Origin: Amaranthus tricolor
Lineage: Eukaryota; Streptophyta; Magnoliopsida; Caryophyllales; Amaranthaceae
Direction of reading: 5' to 3'
Assembly: GCF_026212465.1 (NCBI RefSeq)
Contig: NC_080059.1
Location: 13,479,472-13,543,471, forward strand
Length of the DNA stretch: 64,000 nt
Part shown: in pieces, positions 1-12,420 of the stretch
How positions within the stretch are numbered: position 1 is the stretch's first letter
Layout: each line of letters opens with the position of its first letter
Translations under genes and position numbers: made by a program
Notes under the pieces: generated by a model
Told to the model about the DNA's origin: nothing
Seen by the model: the letters and a program-made list of their open reading frames with translations, nothing else
Databases searched by the model: none

Positions 1-1
1 C

Positions 2-325
2 TCTCCCAAGCCAACCACATCACCACCACATCACAATCCATCACCACCTCCATCACCAATACAGTTTACACCACCACCACAATCACACACTTCACCTAAT
101 ATTGGCTGTACTAACTTTGACTCTATTCCTGCAGTTTCCTTACATACCATTCTCTCCAAGCTCCTTGATCTACAGTCTCAATTCACTGCCTTTCAAGATG
201 AAACTCGTGTCTCGCTTGCTTCAATTGTGGATCAGCTAAACCAAATGGAACAACGTCTTGGTGCCAAGCTGGACACAGTGGAAGTGCAGACTGAGTACAT
301 TGATGAAGAAGAGACCGACCCTTGA
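2..325 (+). CDS. C-terminal part of a retrotransposon env-like/accessory protein (5' end outside window)
   Basis: An open frame of 107 codons enters from the left edge and stops at TGA 323-325. The first ~40 residues are rich in Pro, Ser, His and Thr. The last ~65 residues look helical and amphipathic (stretches such as SLHTILSKLLDLQSQF and LNQMEQRLGAKLDTVE), consistent with a coiled coil, and the tail is acidic (IDEEETDP). It lies about 780 bp upstream of a polypurine tract and LTR on the same strand. A proline-rich, coiled-coil env-like ORF between pol and the 3' LTR is known for SIRE/Maximus copia elements, so that is the inferred identity. I see no enzymatic motif. The true start and pol are not visible. 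It could also be the end of an uncharacterised plant transposon protein. Confidence 0.5.
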   Translation, partial: SPKPTTSPPHHNPSPPPSPIQFTPPPQSHTSPNIGCTNFDSIPAVSLHTILSKLLDLQSQFTAFQDETRVSLASIVDQLNQMEQRLGAKLDTVEVQTEYIDEEETDP

Positions 326-1108
326 TCCCTCTCCTCATAATTTTAAATGATTTGTTGGCTATGACACTTATCAAACAATTTCTCTTCTGTTTTGTACCAT
401 TTGGGGTGCAAAATTGTATCTGTTTGTTGAACAATTACTTTTTTTTTTTTGCTTTTATTTTCATGGTCTGTGATAATTAACTATTTGCAGGTTTGATTAC
501 TTTTATGGTGCTTACTTTCATTATTGTTTCTTGCTTTCATCACTAACAAATCTATATGGTTTGTGCTGAGGTTTGATAACTCCCAATTCTTTTTGATTGA
601 TGACAAAAGGGGGAAGATTATGCACAAACTTAAGAGGAGCAGTGAATATACAGTTACAAATCTTGGTTGATTTATATTGATTCTTATTGATTGCTAATGT
701 GCTATGCTGTGTATAATATGCTATGTTTATAATAGTTTAGTGATCATCTGTGTTGCTAAGTCTTTATGGATTTCAAGTTGTTTCTGATGAAATTATTTAA
801 CAATGTGTGTTAGTTTTGTTAGTTTTATTATGTTAAGTTTAATTATGTCAGTTTAGTTGATTTATATTAGTTTATTTTGGTTTATTTCAATTAAGTTTTG
901 GATTAATTAATTTTGAAAATTTTTAAACATATTTGATATTATGGAGTAAATCGTTTTATTGTGAATGCTTGGTAAATTATATTGTAACAAGTTGATTTGC
1001 TAAGTTATTTAGAGTTACATTAATCTCTAGTATGCTCTAAGAAATTTGTTTTACTCTATTTTACTTAAGTTTGTTTATAAAGTTTGCCATCATCAAAACG
1101 GGGGAATT
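326..1108 (+). other. Non-coding 3' internal region of the copia-type element, with polypurine tracts
   Basis: AT-rich sequence between the env-like stop codon and the LTR, with no gene seen. Two polypurine-tract-like motifs are present. One lies near 603-616 (GACAAAAGGGGGAAGA). The other, immediately before the LTR at about 1088-1107 (CATCATCAAAACGGGGGAAT), would prime plus-strand synthesis. The ATCATCAAAA-plus-G-run form is typical of SIRE-like copia elements. Confidence 0.55.
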
Positions 1109-2359
1109 TGTTAGCCTCTTAAGGTTTTGATGATGACCTCACTTTTAAATAAACAAACATATTTTTAGAGATTGTTTTGTAGGTATATATCCGGTTTAAT
1201 TTGAATCGTTGATGAAGCCTATGACTTGATTCGTGGAAGTTGTACATGTCTCAAATATCCAAGAAGTTGGGCAATTGCTTTAGAAGTCAGTTTACTGTTC
1301 CTAGAGTTGAAGTCTTGACGATAGTTGTAGATGGAGACAGTGCGTTGTTCCCCACGATACAGGTCTGAAGAAGACATTGACTGGAAGTAACGAAAATTAC
1401 GTTTTCTGTTTTAGTTAATGTAAAAGGTTAAAATTTAGTTAGTTGCTTAATTAAATTTATTTATTAATTGGCAAATGATTTTTTAAAACGCCTAAAAACA
1501 TGGAGAAGACTAATTCCTTATTTGTCTCCTATAAAATCGGACATCCAAGAGATTTATTCTCTACTTTGAATTAGTCTCCTACATTTTAGGATCTTCCTTT
1601 AACCCATGTAATTTTAACCGTGCAAGAATACAGCAGTTATTTTCCACCTCTACTTTCAACTAACTTCCCACTTTCTTTGGGAGCAAGTAAGTTTATGGAA
1701 GTCGTGGGATAAGTGCACCTCATGGAGAATGTGGGATGAGTGCACTGATGGCTGTTCCCTTTATAAAAGAGGGAAGCTACGGTTAAGCTGTGTATGCATT
1801 AAGAGTGTCCGTTAAAGGGAGTTTAATTTAGAAAAATATTCTAAGTTATTTTAATGCCAATTAATTCATTATATTTTTCTTGAGCAACTACTTAATTTTG
1901 ATCTTCTTAAGAATTGGCCTTGTAAAGGGTAATTGAGTGTTTTGTTGTAATTAGACTTATGGGAAGTCTAAGGGAATAGAGAATAGAAGCGTGAGAAGAG
2001 AAAGAGAAGGAGAGAAAGAGAAGAGAAGAGAAGTAGGCCTAAGTAGAGAAGCTTCGAGTGAAGCATTTAGAGAATTGAGAAGCTTCAAGTGAAGCAAACA
2101 TTGTTTTGTGTAATTGTATTTAATTGCCTAAACATAGTGAGAATTTTGAAATCCCGGGGGGTCGTGGTTTTTCCTTCTTATTAGGCCAAGAAGGTTTCCA
2201 CGTAAAATCTTTGTCTCCGTTTATTATTTTTCTTTTCGTTTTTAAGTTTAAGTTTTGTTCTTTACTTGATACAATTCCGCAAAAATTAGAGGCAAAAATC
2301 TTAAACCTACTACACAACAATTCACCCCCCCTCTTGTTGCATTCGATCATCTATTAGCA
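1109..2359 (+). mobile_element. 3' LTR of a SIRE/Maximus-like copia retrotransposon
   Basis: The LTR begins TGTTAGCC directly after the polypurine tract and ends ...CTATTAGCA, giving about 1.25 kb with TG...CA termini. A TATA-like box (TATAAAA, 1762-1768) lies mid-LTR, as expected for the retroviral-type promoter. The distal part holds an A/G-rich tract (1975-2035). Just inside the end is the CACCCCCCCTCTTG motif common at the 3' end of plant copia LTRs. The sequence changes abruptly after 2359 to a minus-strand gypsy gag. The 5' LTR is outside the window, so LTR divergence and target duplication cannot be checked. Confidence 0.6.
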
Positions 2360-2374
2360 TTCCTACATCTCAGA

Positions 2375-3800
2375 ACCTTTCGCCTTTTGTTCTTGGTGCA
2401 TGCTCCCTGTAATAGCTCTAAAATCCTCAACATCCACATGTGATTGAGCGTACTCCCTGACTTCCTTCATTGTTTTCAAGTACGTCCACTAATTACTGAA
2501 TTTCAACGCCTCACTCTCAGACCTTTTAGAGTTTAAGCCCTGCCTGAAAGCGAAGGTCAAAATATTTTTTTCAGGATTCAGCGCCTGAAGACTTTCTTTG
2601 TCAAACTTGGAGGCATAGTTTCTCAAGGATTCATCCTTCCCCTGCCTAATACTCATCATTTCAATAGACTGCTTTGTTCTGGCAGTCCTTGATGAGAAAT
2701 GGCTTTTGACTTCTCGGCCAACTCATCAAAACATGAAATTGAACCATCTAGGAGGTTTTGAACCCACTTTTGAGCAATTCATGTCAAAGTCAAGATGAAA
2801 TTTTTGCATCAGCTGGCATCAGTATGACTGTCCATGTCCATCTTATTGTTAAAATCTGAGAGATGGGCATTAGGACAGGTCTCTTCTTTGTAAGTCAGGT
2901 GAGCAGGAAACTTGACTCTTTTTTTCGGCATCGCAACAATCTCTTGAATGAAGGGAGTTTTCTAAGAAAATCTTATTTTCTGGGACCTTTGGGAGTAAAC
3001 TTGAGATACATAGTGATTTCCTTTTCAGGGAATGAACTTCTAGCTACATACTGTCTGCTATCACTACTAATTCCCTTGCTTCTTCACGAATCATTAAGCA
3101 CGACTGTGTGCAACACCTATCCTCTTTCAGACTCCAGACTGGCTCGGACTTTTTCCAAGCCTACTCATTGCAGATCTTCTTTCTGCTTTCTCTGTTTTCC
3201 CTGATTCTCTTGTTGTTGCCTGAGAATCAGTTTTAAGATAGATTGTTTCAGTCCACCCTTTTGTATGTGTGTCCCCTGCTGGGACGAAGTTCCAGGATTG
3301 GATGGGGTCCTGTACCAGGCATATTTTTTACTGGGTGGGATTCCCCATCATCCTCAACACGAACATTTTTATTTTTCTGAGAGCCTTGTTGATTTGACTC
3401 TCTCATCACTTGTTTCTGACTAGAAAGAGGATGGTATGATTCATCTTCCTCTTCTTGTCCTTTCCCAGAGGAAATATGTTCTCCCTTTGATGGAGTAACA
3501 TCTTACCTTTCAGTCTTGATGGCATTAGTCAGCACAGTTGCTAGTTAGACTAACATATATGAACTGAGGCTGTACAACCCTAATTTCCTGCTGTACCTCA
3601 GGTGTTGCTTCTTGAGTCTGGGAAGTTGACACATTTTGTTGCTCTCTCTGAGAGCTCTATGACTGCCGCACGTATCATCTTTCATCAACACTTCTTTGTA
3701 CCAAGCAATCATTTTCGTCAAATCTTCTTCTTTGTGATCTGCTTCTGAGAGGTCTACTTCCTCTGGATTGATTGGTTTTCTGGCTCTGATTCTGAGAATG
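2375..3800 (-). pseudogene. Degenerate Ty3/gypsy gag (Retrotrans_gag) remnant
   Basis: Minus-strand translation of about 2380-2770 gives a recognisable gag capsid region: SISCFDELAEK, then after a frame change IRQGKDESLRNYASKF, then NILTFAFRQGLNSKR. These match the family pattern of a Q-G-x-x-E-S-L-R-x-Y-x-x-x-F core followed by an A-F-x-x-G-L motif. Stops and frameshifts interrupt it, so it is not functional. The part at 2800-3800 on the same strand is probably the N-terminal gag and linker, but I cannot translate it convincingly. Its LTR and primer-binding-like site lie just to the right in the orientation expected for this strand. Confidence 0.6.
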
Positions 3801-3882
3801 GCTTGGCATCTTCTCTTAATGAAAATTCTTAAGGTAACTTCTGGCTAAGAAAGAAAAACTGGCCCTCCTTCTAGTGCTAAAT

Positions 3883-4843
3883 TGTTCCTATTTGCTTTTG
3901 TGGAACAATTAATTACAAACTTAATCCTCTGATTTAGAGTTAATCAAAACTTAGTGCTGGTGATGTGGAAGTCTGTCATTGCTATTTTGTCAAGCTATGC
4001 AATAAGATCACTTGAGAAGATACCTAATCTTGCAAAATGCAACAAGGGGTTAGCAGGGCCCGAAATGTTTTTCTGGGGACCCACTCCGACGCCCAAGTTA
4101 GTATCTGTCTAATACAATTTGCCTAATAGGTCCTTCCAGGAGCACAGTGGCTATAAGATAGATTACTACTTAGGACTTATATTGACGTGAGGTCTTTATG
4201 AAGAAGATGATTACTAGAAAATATTCCTAGTATCTGACAAATGTTCTATTGAAGATTAATTAGAACAATTGTATTAATTACTCTCTTGTATTTATGGTTA
4301 TACTTTTAATGTTCTTTTGAAAATCAATGTGCATCATTGAAATTCAGTTGTAATAACTCTCTTTTGCAATAAATTACTAAGAGTTCTTTGTATCTCTCTC
4401 AATAGTAGAATTTAGTTACCTCATTTATGTGTCCCATGAAGTGTATTTATAGTCCATCACTATGCATGTAGAATGTTCCTACTGATATTTCATCAATCCC
4501 CAAAATTCATTTGCATGCCCTTGTAGTTGTCTTTGACGTGTTGATCTCTCCTTCATTTTGGTTGCTTTTCCTCTAGTTTAAACGGCGCTCTTTGCTTCTT
4601 CAATTAACACGTGTCCCACTATCTTGTAATAATCTCTAACAGTGGACAACTGTCCTCATAATCGTACGTGACCTTCTCATGCACTAACATTCTTAATGCA
4701 CATTCATGCCTTCTTCAACTTTCCCAGATAATTGTTCTCAGATCTTCTCCTAATCTTATTATTTTCTTCCAGATTAACATTAATTTAATCTTCCTCAATG
4801 ATTTTCTGTCAGAATTACTTATGACTAATATTTTACATACACA
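3883..4843 (-). mobile_element. LTR of the minus-strand gypsy element, with primer-binding-like site
   Basis: Read on the minus strand, the LTR would start TGTGTATG near 4843 and end ...AATAGGAACA near 3883. Support is threefold. A minus-strand TATA-like box (CTATAAATAC) lies around 4445-4455. The string AACTTGGGCGTCGGAGTGGG (about 4080-4100), common in plant gypsy LTRs, is present. Directly after the LTR is a mutated primer-binding-like segment (TTTAGCACTAGAAGGAGGG) followed by the leader and gag. The ends are approximate because no second LTR is in the window. Confidence 0.5.
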
Positions 4844-6235
4844 AAAAAATTAATCTTCTATCTATCTATACAATAACTAATGAAGAAGTAATATACATCA
4901 CGTGTACACTAATAAAAAAATATACTACTTTTTTCTTTTCTAATTATACAATGTTGATTAGTCTTATAAATTACAAATCTTTCTAAATATTTATTAGCCT
5001 ATGATAAAAAAAATTATATAAAATTGATTTGATTAATTTATAAAATATTAGCCAAAAATACATTAGTATAATGAATTAAGATAAAAAAAATTAACGAAAA
5101 CAAATTAAAATTATCAGAAATTACTCTATCTAATAAATTAAGACAAGTAAATAGTATAGAAAAATCTTTTTATATATTGTATCTATTAGGAACATGGCTA
5201 CATTAAACAAATTATATAAGATGAAACCAATAATAACTTTTGTAATTTCTTTTACATAGATAATTCATTTGGGTAATTTTGTGTTAATTGATTACAATAG
5301 GTTATTTAGCTGCTTTTTGAAAAAATTTTCTATTACTTTTGTGAAATATTTAAATTTAAATTTTTTATTGAAATCTTTTCATGCATATATAATCTTTTTT
5401 TAAACCTCTTTTTAATACTATTATATTATTGTCAGTTTATAGTTTTTGTACATAATTATACCTCACTTACTCTAAAGAATTATTTTTGATTAATAAATGT
5501 GTAATTATTCTATAATTGACTAATATAGTTTTTGTACATGTAAAATAGAAATACATTTTTATGATCTGATAGTAATTTATATCTTATTAAATATTTCAAC
5601 TGTTTTCAAATCAAATTAATTCATTATTTATTTTAATTTTAAAATTGTATATTAATTTATTTATGTAGTAGTATATGATTAGTAAGTTTTATGAAAAAAC
5701 TTGTAAATTGTGCTTGACAAGAGAAATTTTTAGTAATACATCCTTCGTTCTCTAATATTCTTTCCATTTGGAATATTCCACTTTAAGGAGAGAGAAATTT
5801 ATTTAATGTTTTTTACATGTATTTAGAAGATAAAATATACCCATATGAGATCTTGTTAAATTCGTCTTTATATATACTTTTTTATTGTGTATTTTTTTGA
5901 ATTTTTTATAATATGTATTTAGAAATATTAAGATTTAAAATTTACATTGAAAACTGTGCAAAAAATAAATGAAAAGAACAAAAAAAACGGAGAGAGTAGA
6001 TATTAATGAGTATGTTTAGAAATAGGTTTTATATCGATTTTAATTAGTTGGCTTTTGCCTTTGATTTATTATTTGCTAAAACAGTCAAAAAATAGTGTTT
6101 GAAAATTACTTTTAAGTTAACTAAAAAAACATACTATTGAGGATGAACCAAAATCCCATTATAATATCTTTTTCGTTTGGCTTTTGTTTGTTTAACTCAA
6201 TTTTTTTAATAAACAGGGAACAATCAACAAACAAC
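4844..6235. other. AT-rich intergenic sequence, no gene recognised
   Basis: Very AT-rich, with only short frames and no recognisable protein. It contains one Stowaway-like MITE (separate entry, 5739-5996). The rest shows no structure that I can support. Confidence 0.6.
5739..5996. mobile_element. Stowaway-like MITE (258 bp, TA target duplication)
   Basis: Left end CATCCTTCGTTCTC and right end ...AAACGGAGAGAG are imperfect inverted repeats of the CTCCCTCCGTT type. Each is bordered by TA (5737-5738 and 5997-5998). Small size, AT-rich centre and TA duplication fit Stowaway (Tc1/mariner) MITEs. Related sequences recur at 28170-28423, 29664-29926 and 61523-61932. Confidence 0.55.
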
Positions 6236-6620
6236 TAGAGTTATTCAAATGTGACCCGATACGAAAATTCAAACCGAAACCAAAAGTTATCCAACCCGAA
6301 AATGTATTCTTTTTTTTAGGTTTACCGAACCGTGATTACTACAACTGAAGTTGTACCCAAACCGGCCGATTGATAACATAAAATGGTAAAATCAAACTCG
6401 AACTACCACCACTTTTTATAATCGACATATAATTTTAAATCGAAATTACCCAAACCCCGTAGTGATCGAACCGAGTCATATCCAATCCGAATTATGCACG
6501 ATACCGATTGCCATCCGATTAAAATCGAATAAACTCAAACCAATTTTTAAGTGAACCGATGTAATCTCTAACCGATTATTATTCAAACTATCTAAATTTA
6601 AATTAATTTTAAACCAAAAA
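6236..6620. mobile_element. Left end of a hAT-like non-autonomous element, diverged relative of the 28442-29395 element
   Basis: Starts TAGAGTTATTCAAATGTGAC and continues with repeated AACCCGAA/AACCGA motifs. It parallels the left half of the element at 28442 almost step for step: GACCCGA..CGAAAAT, then ..ACCGAACCG.., then a T-run and a GTTTACCGAACCG-type segment. A probable right half of the same family occurs at about 10380-10955, so this may be one old copy split by insertions. I could not find a matching target duplication. Confidence 0.4.
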
Positions 6621-9008
6621 CAAGTCAAACCTTTTTTAGCAAATTTGGGACTAATTTTGGTTATCTAATAATGAATATTTGAAAACTAGTTTTAGTATTG
6701 CAACATTGTAAACAACATTATCTATAAATCAATAAGATTCCATTATAAAATTTACATCAATTATAAACCAATAAACATATTAAAAAATTTCTAATTCTTA
6801 GAAACATGTTTAAATGCATCAATAGAAAAATTTAAATGTGACATCAACACTTCACTTTTGAGTTATCTTGCTATCCATCGCTAATTAAGTATTTCGTGTT
6901 AGTAATCCATTAATACTTCAAGTTTTTAACCCAAAAATTAACATCTAACCAACAACTATAAATAGTTGTACATCCACAATAGAAGTAGCACCCATGAAAC
7001 ATACGCAAGTTCATCCATCATAAAACACTTTGTCCAAAAAGAAATATAAGTCGACAATAATCACTACAATCTCACGTATTACTACTTTGCTTGTTCTACC
7101 AAATTTTTATCTTGAACAAAGACGTACCAAAAGAAATATTAAAATATATTTAAATCTTACAAGAAAGCTACAAGTAGAAAGGTAATTTGCTCGTGCCAAC
7201 AATCGACTTGTGTGAGTTACACCTCTATGAAGACCTAATGAGCGATAGAAGTAGTTAAAGGCGTTGAATTCGTGTGCTAAACTTTTGATAGTTCCCTTTC
7301 ACTAACCTTTTCCAGCCTTATGTTGTTTCCAAATAACATTATCATAGTCCAGCTTGTTTTGTGTTTTGCACATAACTACTCTTACGTTATCTTGGTGCTA
7401 TCCATTTCTCATGTTGCAGGACTCTCAATGTCAAAAATTGTCGCATGTTGAGCAAGGAATCATTATGAGACTTAGGCAAGGCTACCAACATGCATCATAG
7501 CAAAGGAAACAAATCTTATTGTCTGACCTCAACTAAATAAGGCTATTAGAATGTTTCCTACAAGACTAAGACTCGTGGATAACATTCACCCAACTTAATG
7601 GCTATCAAGTTCGCATGTGACTCGTGAGGCTAAATTACATGTGTTAAGATTTCATGTTTCAATTTGAACCACATTCAGATCCGTAAGAACTAAAATCATT
7701 TGCATGGGAACAATTAATTGAACAAACCATAACTGAGTACATAAAGTACATAAAATTCGTGTTATAATTAAAAAAACCAACAATGAACTAATACATTTAC
7801 AAAATAAATACATATCAATTTCGAAAGACAAGGATCCACTTGGGCCTTCCCTAAGCATGTGACTCCGGATCAGGGACCAAGTTGTTGCCAATAACAACAC
7901 CTACCTTATAGGGTTCTTATTCATATCCAAACAGCCAATCATGAGTCAAAATCAAGGCTTGAACATATCTCGATAAAAAGGGATGCTCTCCATCTATTCA
8001 AAATTCTGCCTCCCATTGAAAATGTTAATTTAGATGTAATAGTTACAACCGGAATAGCCCATATCTATTTAGTAATTTTATACACAATTGGATAAGTAGC
8101 TTGTTGGTCTTTCCAATAACATAAAAAATCAAATTTGAAATCACCATAAATGTGCAAAGGTGATTCAAGGTATCTTGCCACTTTCGATACAATATTTGAA
8201 GAAAAAAGTGCTTCTTGAGAACTTTCAAAACTTTGTAAATCAATAATAAAATATATGAAACTTGTCAATAGTAAAAAAGTTATAATTGAAAGATAAACTC
8301 ATTGAAATGAAAATAATAATAATAATAAATGGAACTAAGATTGACAATTATAACTCATTAGAGAAATTGAAGCAGCAATTAAGGTTACTATCAATGTCAC
8401 TATTGAAGCTTTGTCTTTAATGCGGTCATTGTCAATGTTGCCTATAGAAGCAAGCTCGTTAATGGAGGTCCGTGTGACTGTCTCCAGCGGAAGCAAACTT
8501 TCTAATGGAGGTCATTCTCATTGTCATGTGAAGCAGCTTGTTCGAGTGGAGTCACAGAGGGAAGAAGACGAAGCTATAGAGGCGGAAAAATGATCCGAAT
8601 ATTAGGTTGAAAACTGAAAGGTTAAAGTTACTCATTAAGTTACAATATAAACCAAGGGTAAAGATTGAAAGTTGAAATTATTTGAAATTAATGGTTGAAA
8701 ATTGAATTGATGTGCCATTTAATGTTGTAATTGATTGGATATTGAGAGATTTCAAAAAGATTGTTGAAGTGGACATTATCAAAATTATTGACCCACATAT
8801 CTAAATAGCCTTGTTTTAGTTAGTGTTTTATGTGGTTGTAATAAATAAATTCTTTAAATAATTATCTAGCAATATAATCAAGTGTTATTGTTAAATTGTT
8901 AGGTTATTAACTTATATATAGATTTATTAATGATAAATTTTAATTAGTGTAAAGTATACTAGTGTAAACATCATCAACATACAATATATTAATTCATATG
9001 CATTTTGT
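6621..9008. other. Intergenic AT-rich sequence, no gene recognised
   Basis: No recognisable gene. Short frames at 7652-7900 (minus) and 8411-8593 (+, 60 codons, polar and acidic at its end) have no family signature and no splice context, so I do not call them genes. The stretch may be the interior of an old hAT-like element whose ends resemble 6236-6620 and 10380-10955. Confidence 0.5.
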
Positions 9009-9016
9009 GACATGTG

Positions 9017-9459
9017 TAGGGGTGTTCAATGGAGGTCGGGCCCCCATTTTGAGCCCTTATCCGGCCCATTAGTAGAAGGGCTTTGTAAGGGACGAGCCGA
9101 AAATGGGCTCTACTATAATTAAATGAAACGGGCTATAAAAGTGCTTAATAAGGGTCAGCAACGGACATTTATAAATAATATAATTAATGTATAATTTAAA
9201 TATTATAAATAACAATGTCAATGGAGATTATTAATCTTGTTTCAATTTTATTATTATAAATGATAATTTGATTGTTATAAATTGGTAAATGGAGATTAAC
9301 ATATTTTTTAGTAATAAAATGGGCCACTTTGGGCCGGGGCCGGGCTTTGAAAACATGACCCATTTAAAGCCCATATTATGTTTAAAGGACCCTTATCCAA
9401 TCCGGCCCACATTTACTTAAGCTCGGTCCGGCCCTTACCCAGCCCATTGATCATCCCTA
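9017..9459. mobile_element. hAT-type MITE, 443 bp, with perfect 8-bp target duplication
   Basis: The left terminus TAGGGGTGTTCAATGG and right terminus CCATTGATCATCCCTA form a ~16-bp inverted repeat with two mismatches. The 8-bp direct repeat GACATGTG flanks it exactly (9009-9016 and 9460-9467). Subterminal regions are GC-rich with repeated GGCC/GGGCC, while the centre is AT-rich. There is no coding capacity. Terminal TAGGG and an 8-bp duplication are diagnostic of hAT elements, so this is a non-autonomous copy that needs a transposase in trans. Confidence 0.85.
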
Positions 9460-9467
9460 GACATGTG

Positions 9468-11990
9468 TCACTATTACAAAGCATATTACAAGCATGTGTG
9501 CCAAGAGTTACACTTACAATGCAATTTTAAGTGTTTGTATTGTAATAAAACAAATAAACTCCACAAATTCATATTAATATTAAAATATAAATATAATTAA
9601 TCTAACCCACAAATTCATACAAGACTAATGAATATAAGGTAATTATTTTTTAACCCCTCCCTTCATATTCCCTAATACAATGCACTATAAAGTGGGAGTA
9701 TACTAAAGAAGGTGAAAGTTTAAGAAATAAAGTTAATAGTACATTATGAGTAACTTATGCAATTTTATGTTATATACAAATAAAACATACATGTAACAAT
9801 ATCATATGGTACGATCGAAGATTTTTCAATTACTACTTCAATTACTATCTAGAACATATGTTCACAATTTTCATTATATCATTTTGAGATTTAATTCTAG
9901 CATGACATGGATATATTCCTAGTAGGTAATTAAAGTATAATAGTGTAATAATATGTCACATAAATATATAATGATATAAATAATATTGTTAATGATACTA
10001 TAAGAAAAATTAACTACAATTCTATAGTAGTTTCAATTCACAATAATGAATAAGTCTCGGTTAAAGTTTTAAAATTTGCTCAATTAAGTATCTAAATAGT
10101 TAAGAATATACATATAGCCTAATAGTTTAATTTAGTTAGTTAAATTTTCATATATACATAAATTACTCACTATATGAGATAAGTATGAGGCTACAATAAT
10201 CAAATAGATAGTTTACACTTGTTTTATTCACTCTAATAGACTTAGTCATTTAGTTATTGAATTTAGAAATATAATTGATGATTCATATTCTAGTACATTA
10301 TTTTAATAGTTGGTCAAATAGTGTAATAGATATTTTTATAAATTAACTTTTATAAATACTTAATTTCATATTTAGAGCTAACATTAATGATCAGTGCAGT
10401 AATAATGAACTATTTTTAATCAAATTTGAAAAACATAATAAAACTTAACTTATGGTTTATAATAAACCAATTAAAAGTTTCAAACTATAATATATGTATC
10501 AAAAGTAACAACTTAAGTATAAGAAATCTAATTTACATCAAATAAAAATTCAACTATCATCTTAATCCGATATTTAATCGACTGATAGCCCGTAATCGAA
10601 TTATACTTGAAAAAAAGACTTGAATCAGACATGTGCCGGAAAAAATTCAATTATTGAACAATGACAACCTATGCCTGATTGACACTCGCACCAAACTTAA
10701 AACGACACCGATTCGAAGCAAATCCTATAACTCAAATAATATTTCATAAACTGACCCATAACAAACCAATCAAGTCGACCAAATCATAGCCCGTCACGGC
10801 ATCTATCTAAAATATTAACAATTCGAACTCTATCCAAACTGAATGACATTCATTATAAAACCTATTTAATAACCCAAATGAATATCTCTATGAACAGAAT
10901 CAACGAATACTCGATTCTAATGGGTCAACAAATTGGATGTATTCAAACTTAGCGGATTATTATGTAAAAATTCCACCTGCCCATCACTAGGAGAGGATAT
11001 GCTTCGAATCTAGCACGCACAAATTATAGAATTATACTCCTAACTCTTTTATACCTTCCTGGGAACTGTTTTACTTTTGGATGTGGTTGTGGATGATATT
11101 TTGGTCAATTTTGAAAGAAACTCTTGTTCTTTTCATTTAATTTTAATGTTTTTTAGTATATCAATTATTTTAACTCAGTCTTCTACAATTAAGCTTTATT
11201 TAATTTTGTCAAGTCTAAATTTTTTTATTTAAAATACTGTTAGATCAATACTTTAAGTTTTTTTTTATGGGAAAGTTATATAAATATGTTTTTAGGACAT
11301 AATCCAATGAAAATTAATCAAATTGCTGAACTATTTGAAAATTAATTTGGAGGTACAAGAGTCTACTTAGGACATACATATTTTATGTAAACAGTACGTG
11401 TGTTTGTTCAATTTTAGTTTTTAAAATTATAAAAAATGTCATTACAAAACTCTATATGTACTCTAGTTTTTCATATTCACCATTAAAATATTATATTTGC
11501 ATCGAGAGAAATAGAGGGAAAAAAAAGTATAAAATTCGAAAAGATGAAATATTCCTTGTTTGGATAACAAGAAGGCAAGGGATGCGTTTAGAGGGAAAAT
11601 ACGAACAAATTTTATTTAAAATGATACAATCTATTCTAAAATGGAAAGATTTGAAGGGAAAAACTTATTATCCTTCATTTTCTTTCCATTCCCTTTTAAC
11701 AAATAAGGTGCACTGTCTCTTTCCTTTTTTTCCCTTCTTTTCCCATCCCTTCTTTTCGTTTCTTTCCTGATTTATTATCTAAATATAATCTAAATGAATT
11801 TAACATAATATATTAAAAGCTAAAGTAAAAATATTCAACTTTTTAATTATATAGTGCTTTTATCCTAATGAAATTTATGCTTTTCTTAATCGACATTCCA
11901 TACACATATTTAAATATTTAGTTTATCCCTCTTTTTATAAAGTTTTAACTCAATTTCTATATTTAAAAATGTTTCTTTCCATTATTTTTT
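9468..11990. other. Intergenic AT-rich sequence with hAT-like remnant
   Basis: No gene recognised. About 10380-10955 resembles the right half of the 28442-29395 hAT-like family (scattered AACCGA, CCCGTAATCGA and ACACTCGCACC-type motifs). A 104-codon frame at 11456-11770 has no family signature; its Phe/Pro-rich tail is translated from a T/C-rich tract, so I do not call it a gene. Confidence 0.45.
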
Positions 11991-11995
11991 TTTAC

Positions 11996-12420
11996 AGTCG
12001 GTCTCTTAAGAGACCGTCTTTTTAAGAAATGTCTCTCAGGCCTAACCCATTAAACCTTAATGTCCACTTACTGTATCTTTAATGTCTACTTATATTATAC
12101 TTAATGCCTACTTACAATATCCTTAATGCCCACCGAAAAAGTACATAAAATGTCTATTTACAATATTTTTAATGCCTACCGAGAAATTTAGCATACTAAC
12201 CTACTTACCATATCCTTAATGTCTACTTACAACATCTTTAATGCCTAGTTACAATATACTTAATGTCTACCGAGTAAGGACTTAAGTACTTACGACATTC
12301 TAAATGACTACTTACAATATTTTTAATGCCTACCGAAAAACTTACTTTATCTTTTCCTATTTGAGCCAACCCAATTAAAAATAATCTTTCAAAAAAATTG
12401 TCTCTCACAAAAATTTGTGT
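11996..12420. mobile_element. MITE-like repeat with GTCTCTC ends and degenerate internal tandem repeats
   Basis: One end has GGTCTCTTAAGAGACCG, itself a palindrome. The other has TTGTCTCTCACAAAAATTTG. Between them a ~24-30-bp unit around TTAATGCCTACTTACAATAT recurs about ten times with drift. The same terminal text, ACACAAATTCTTGTGAGAGA, appears in inverse orientation at 46368 in an ITPK intron, so this is a dispersed family. Superfamily is not determinable from the sequence. Confidence 0.45.

Noticed and set aside
2863..3204. 113-codon + strand frame
   Set aside because: Lies antisense to the gypsy gag region and has no domain of its own.
8411..8593. 60-codon polar frame as a small gene
   Set aside because: No recognisable domain, promoter or splice context; length is expected by chance.
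11456..11770. 104-codon frame
   Set aside because: The C-terminal Phe/Pro-rich part is translated from a T/C-rich tract and the rest has no family signature.
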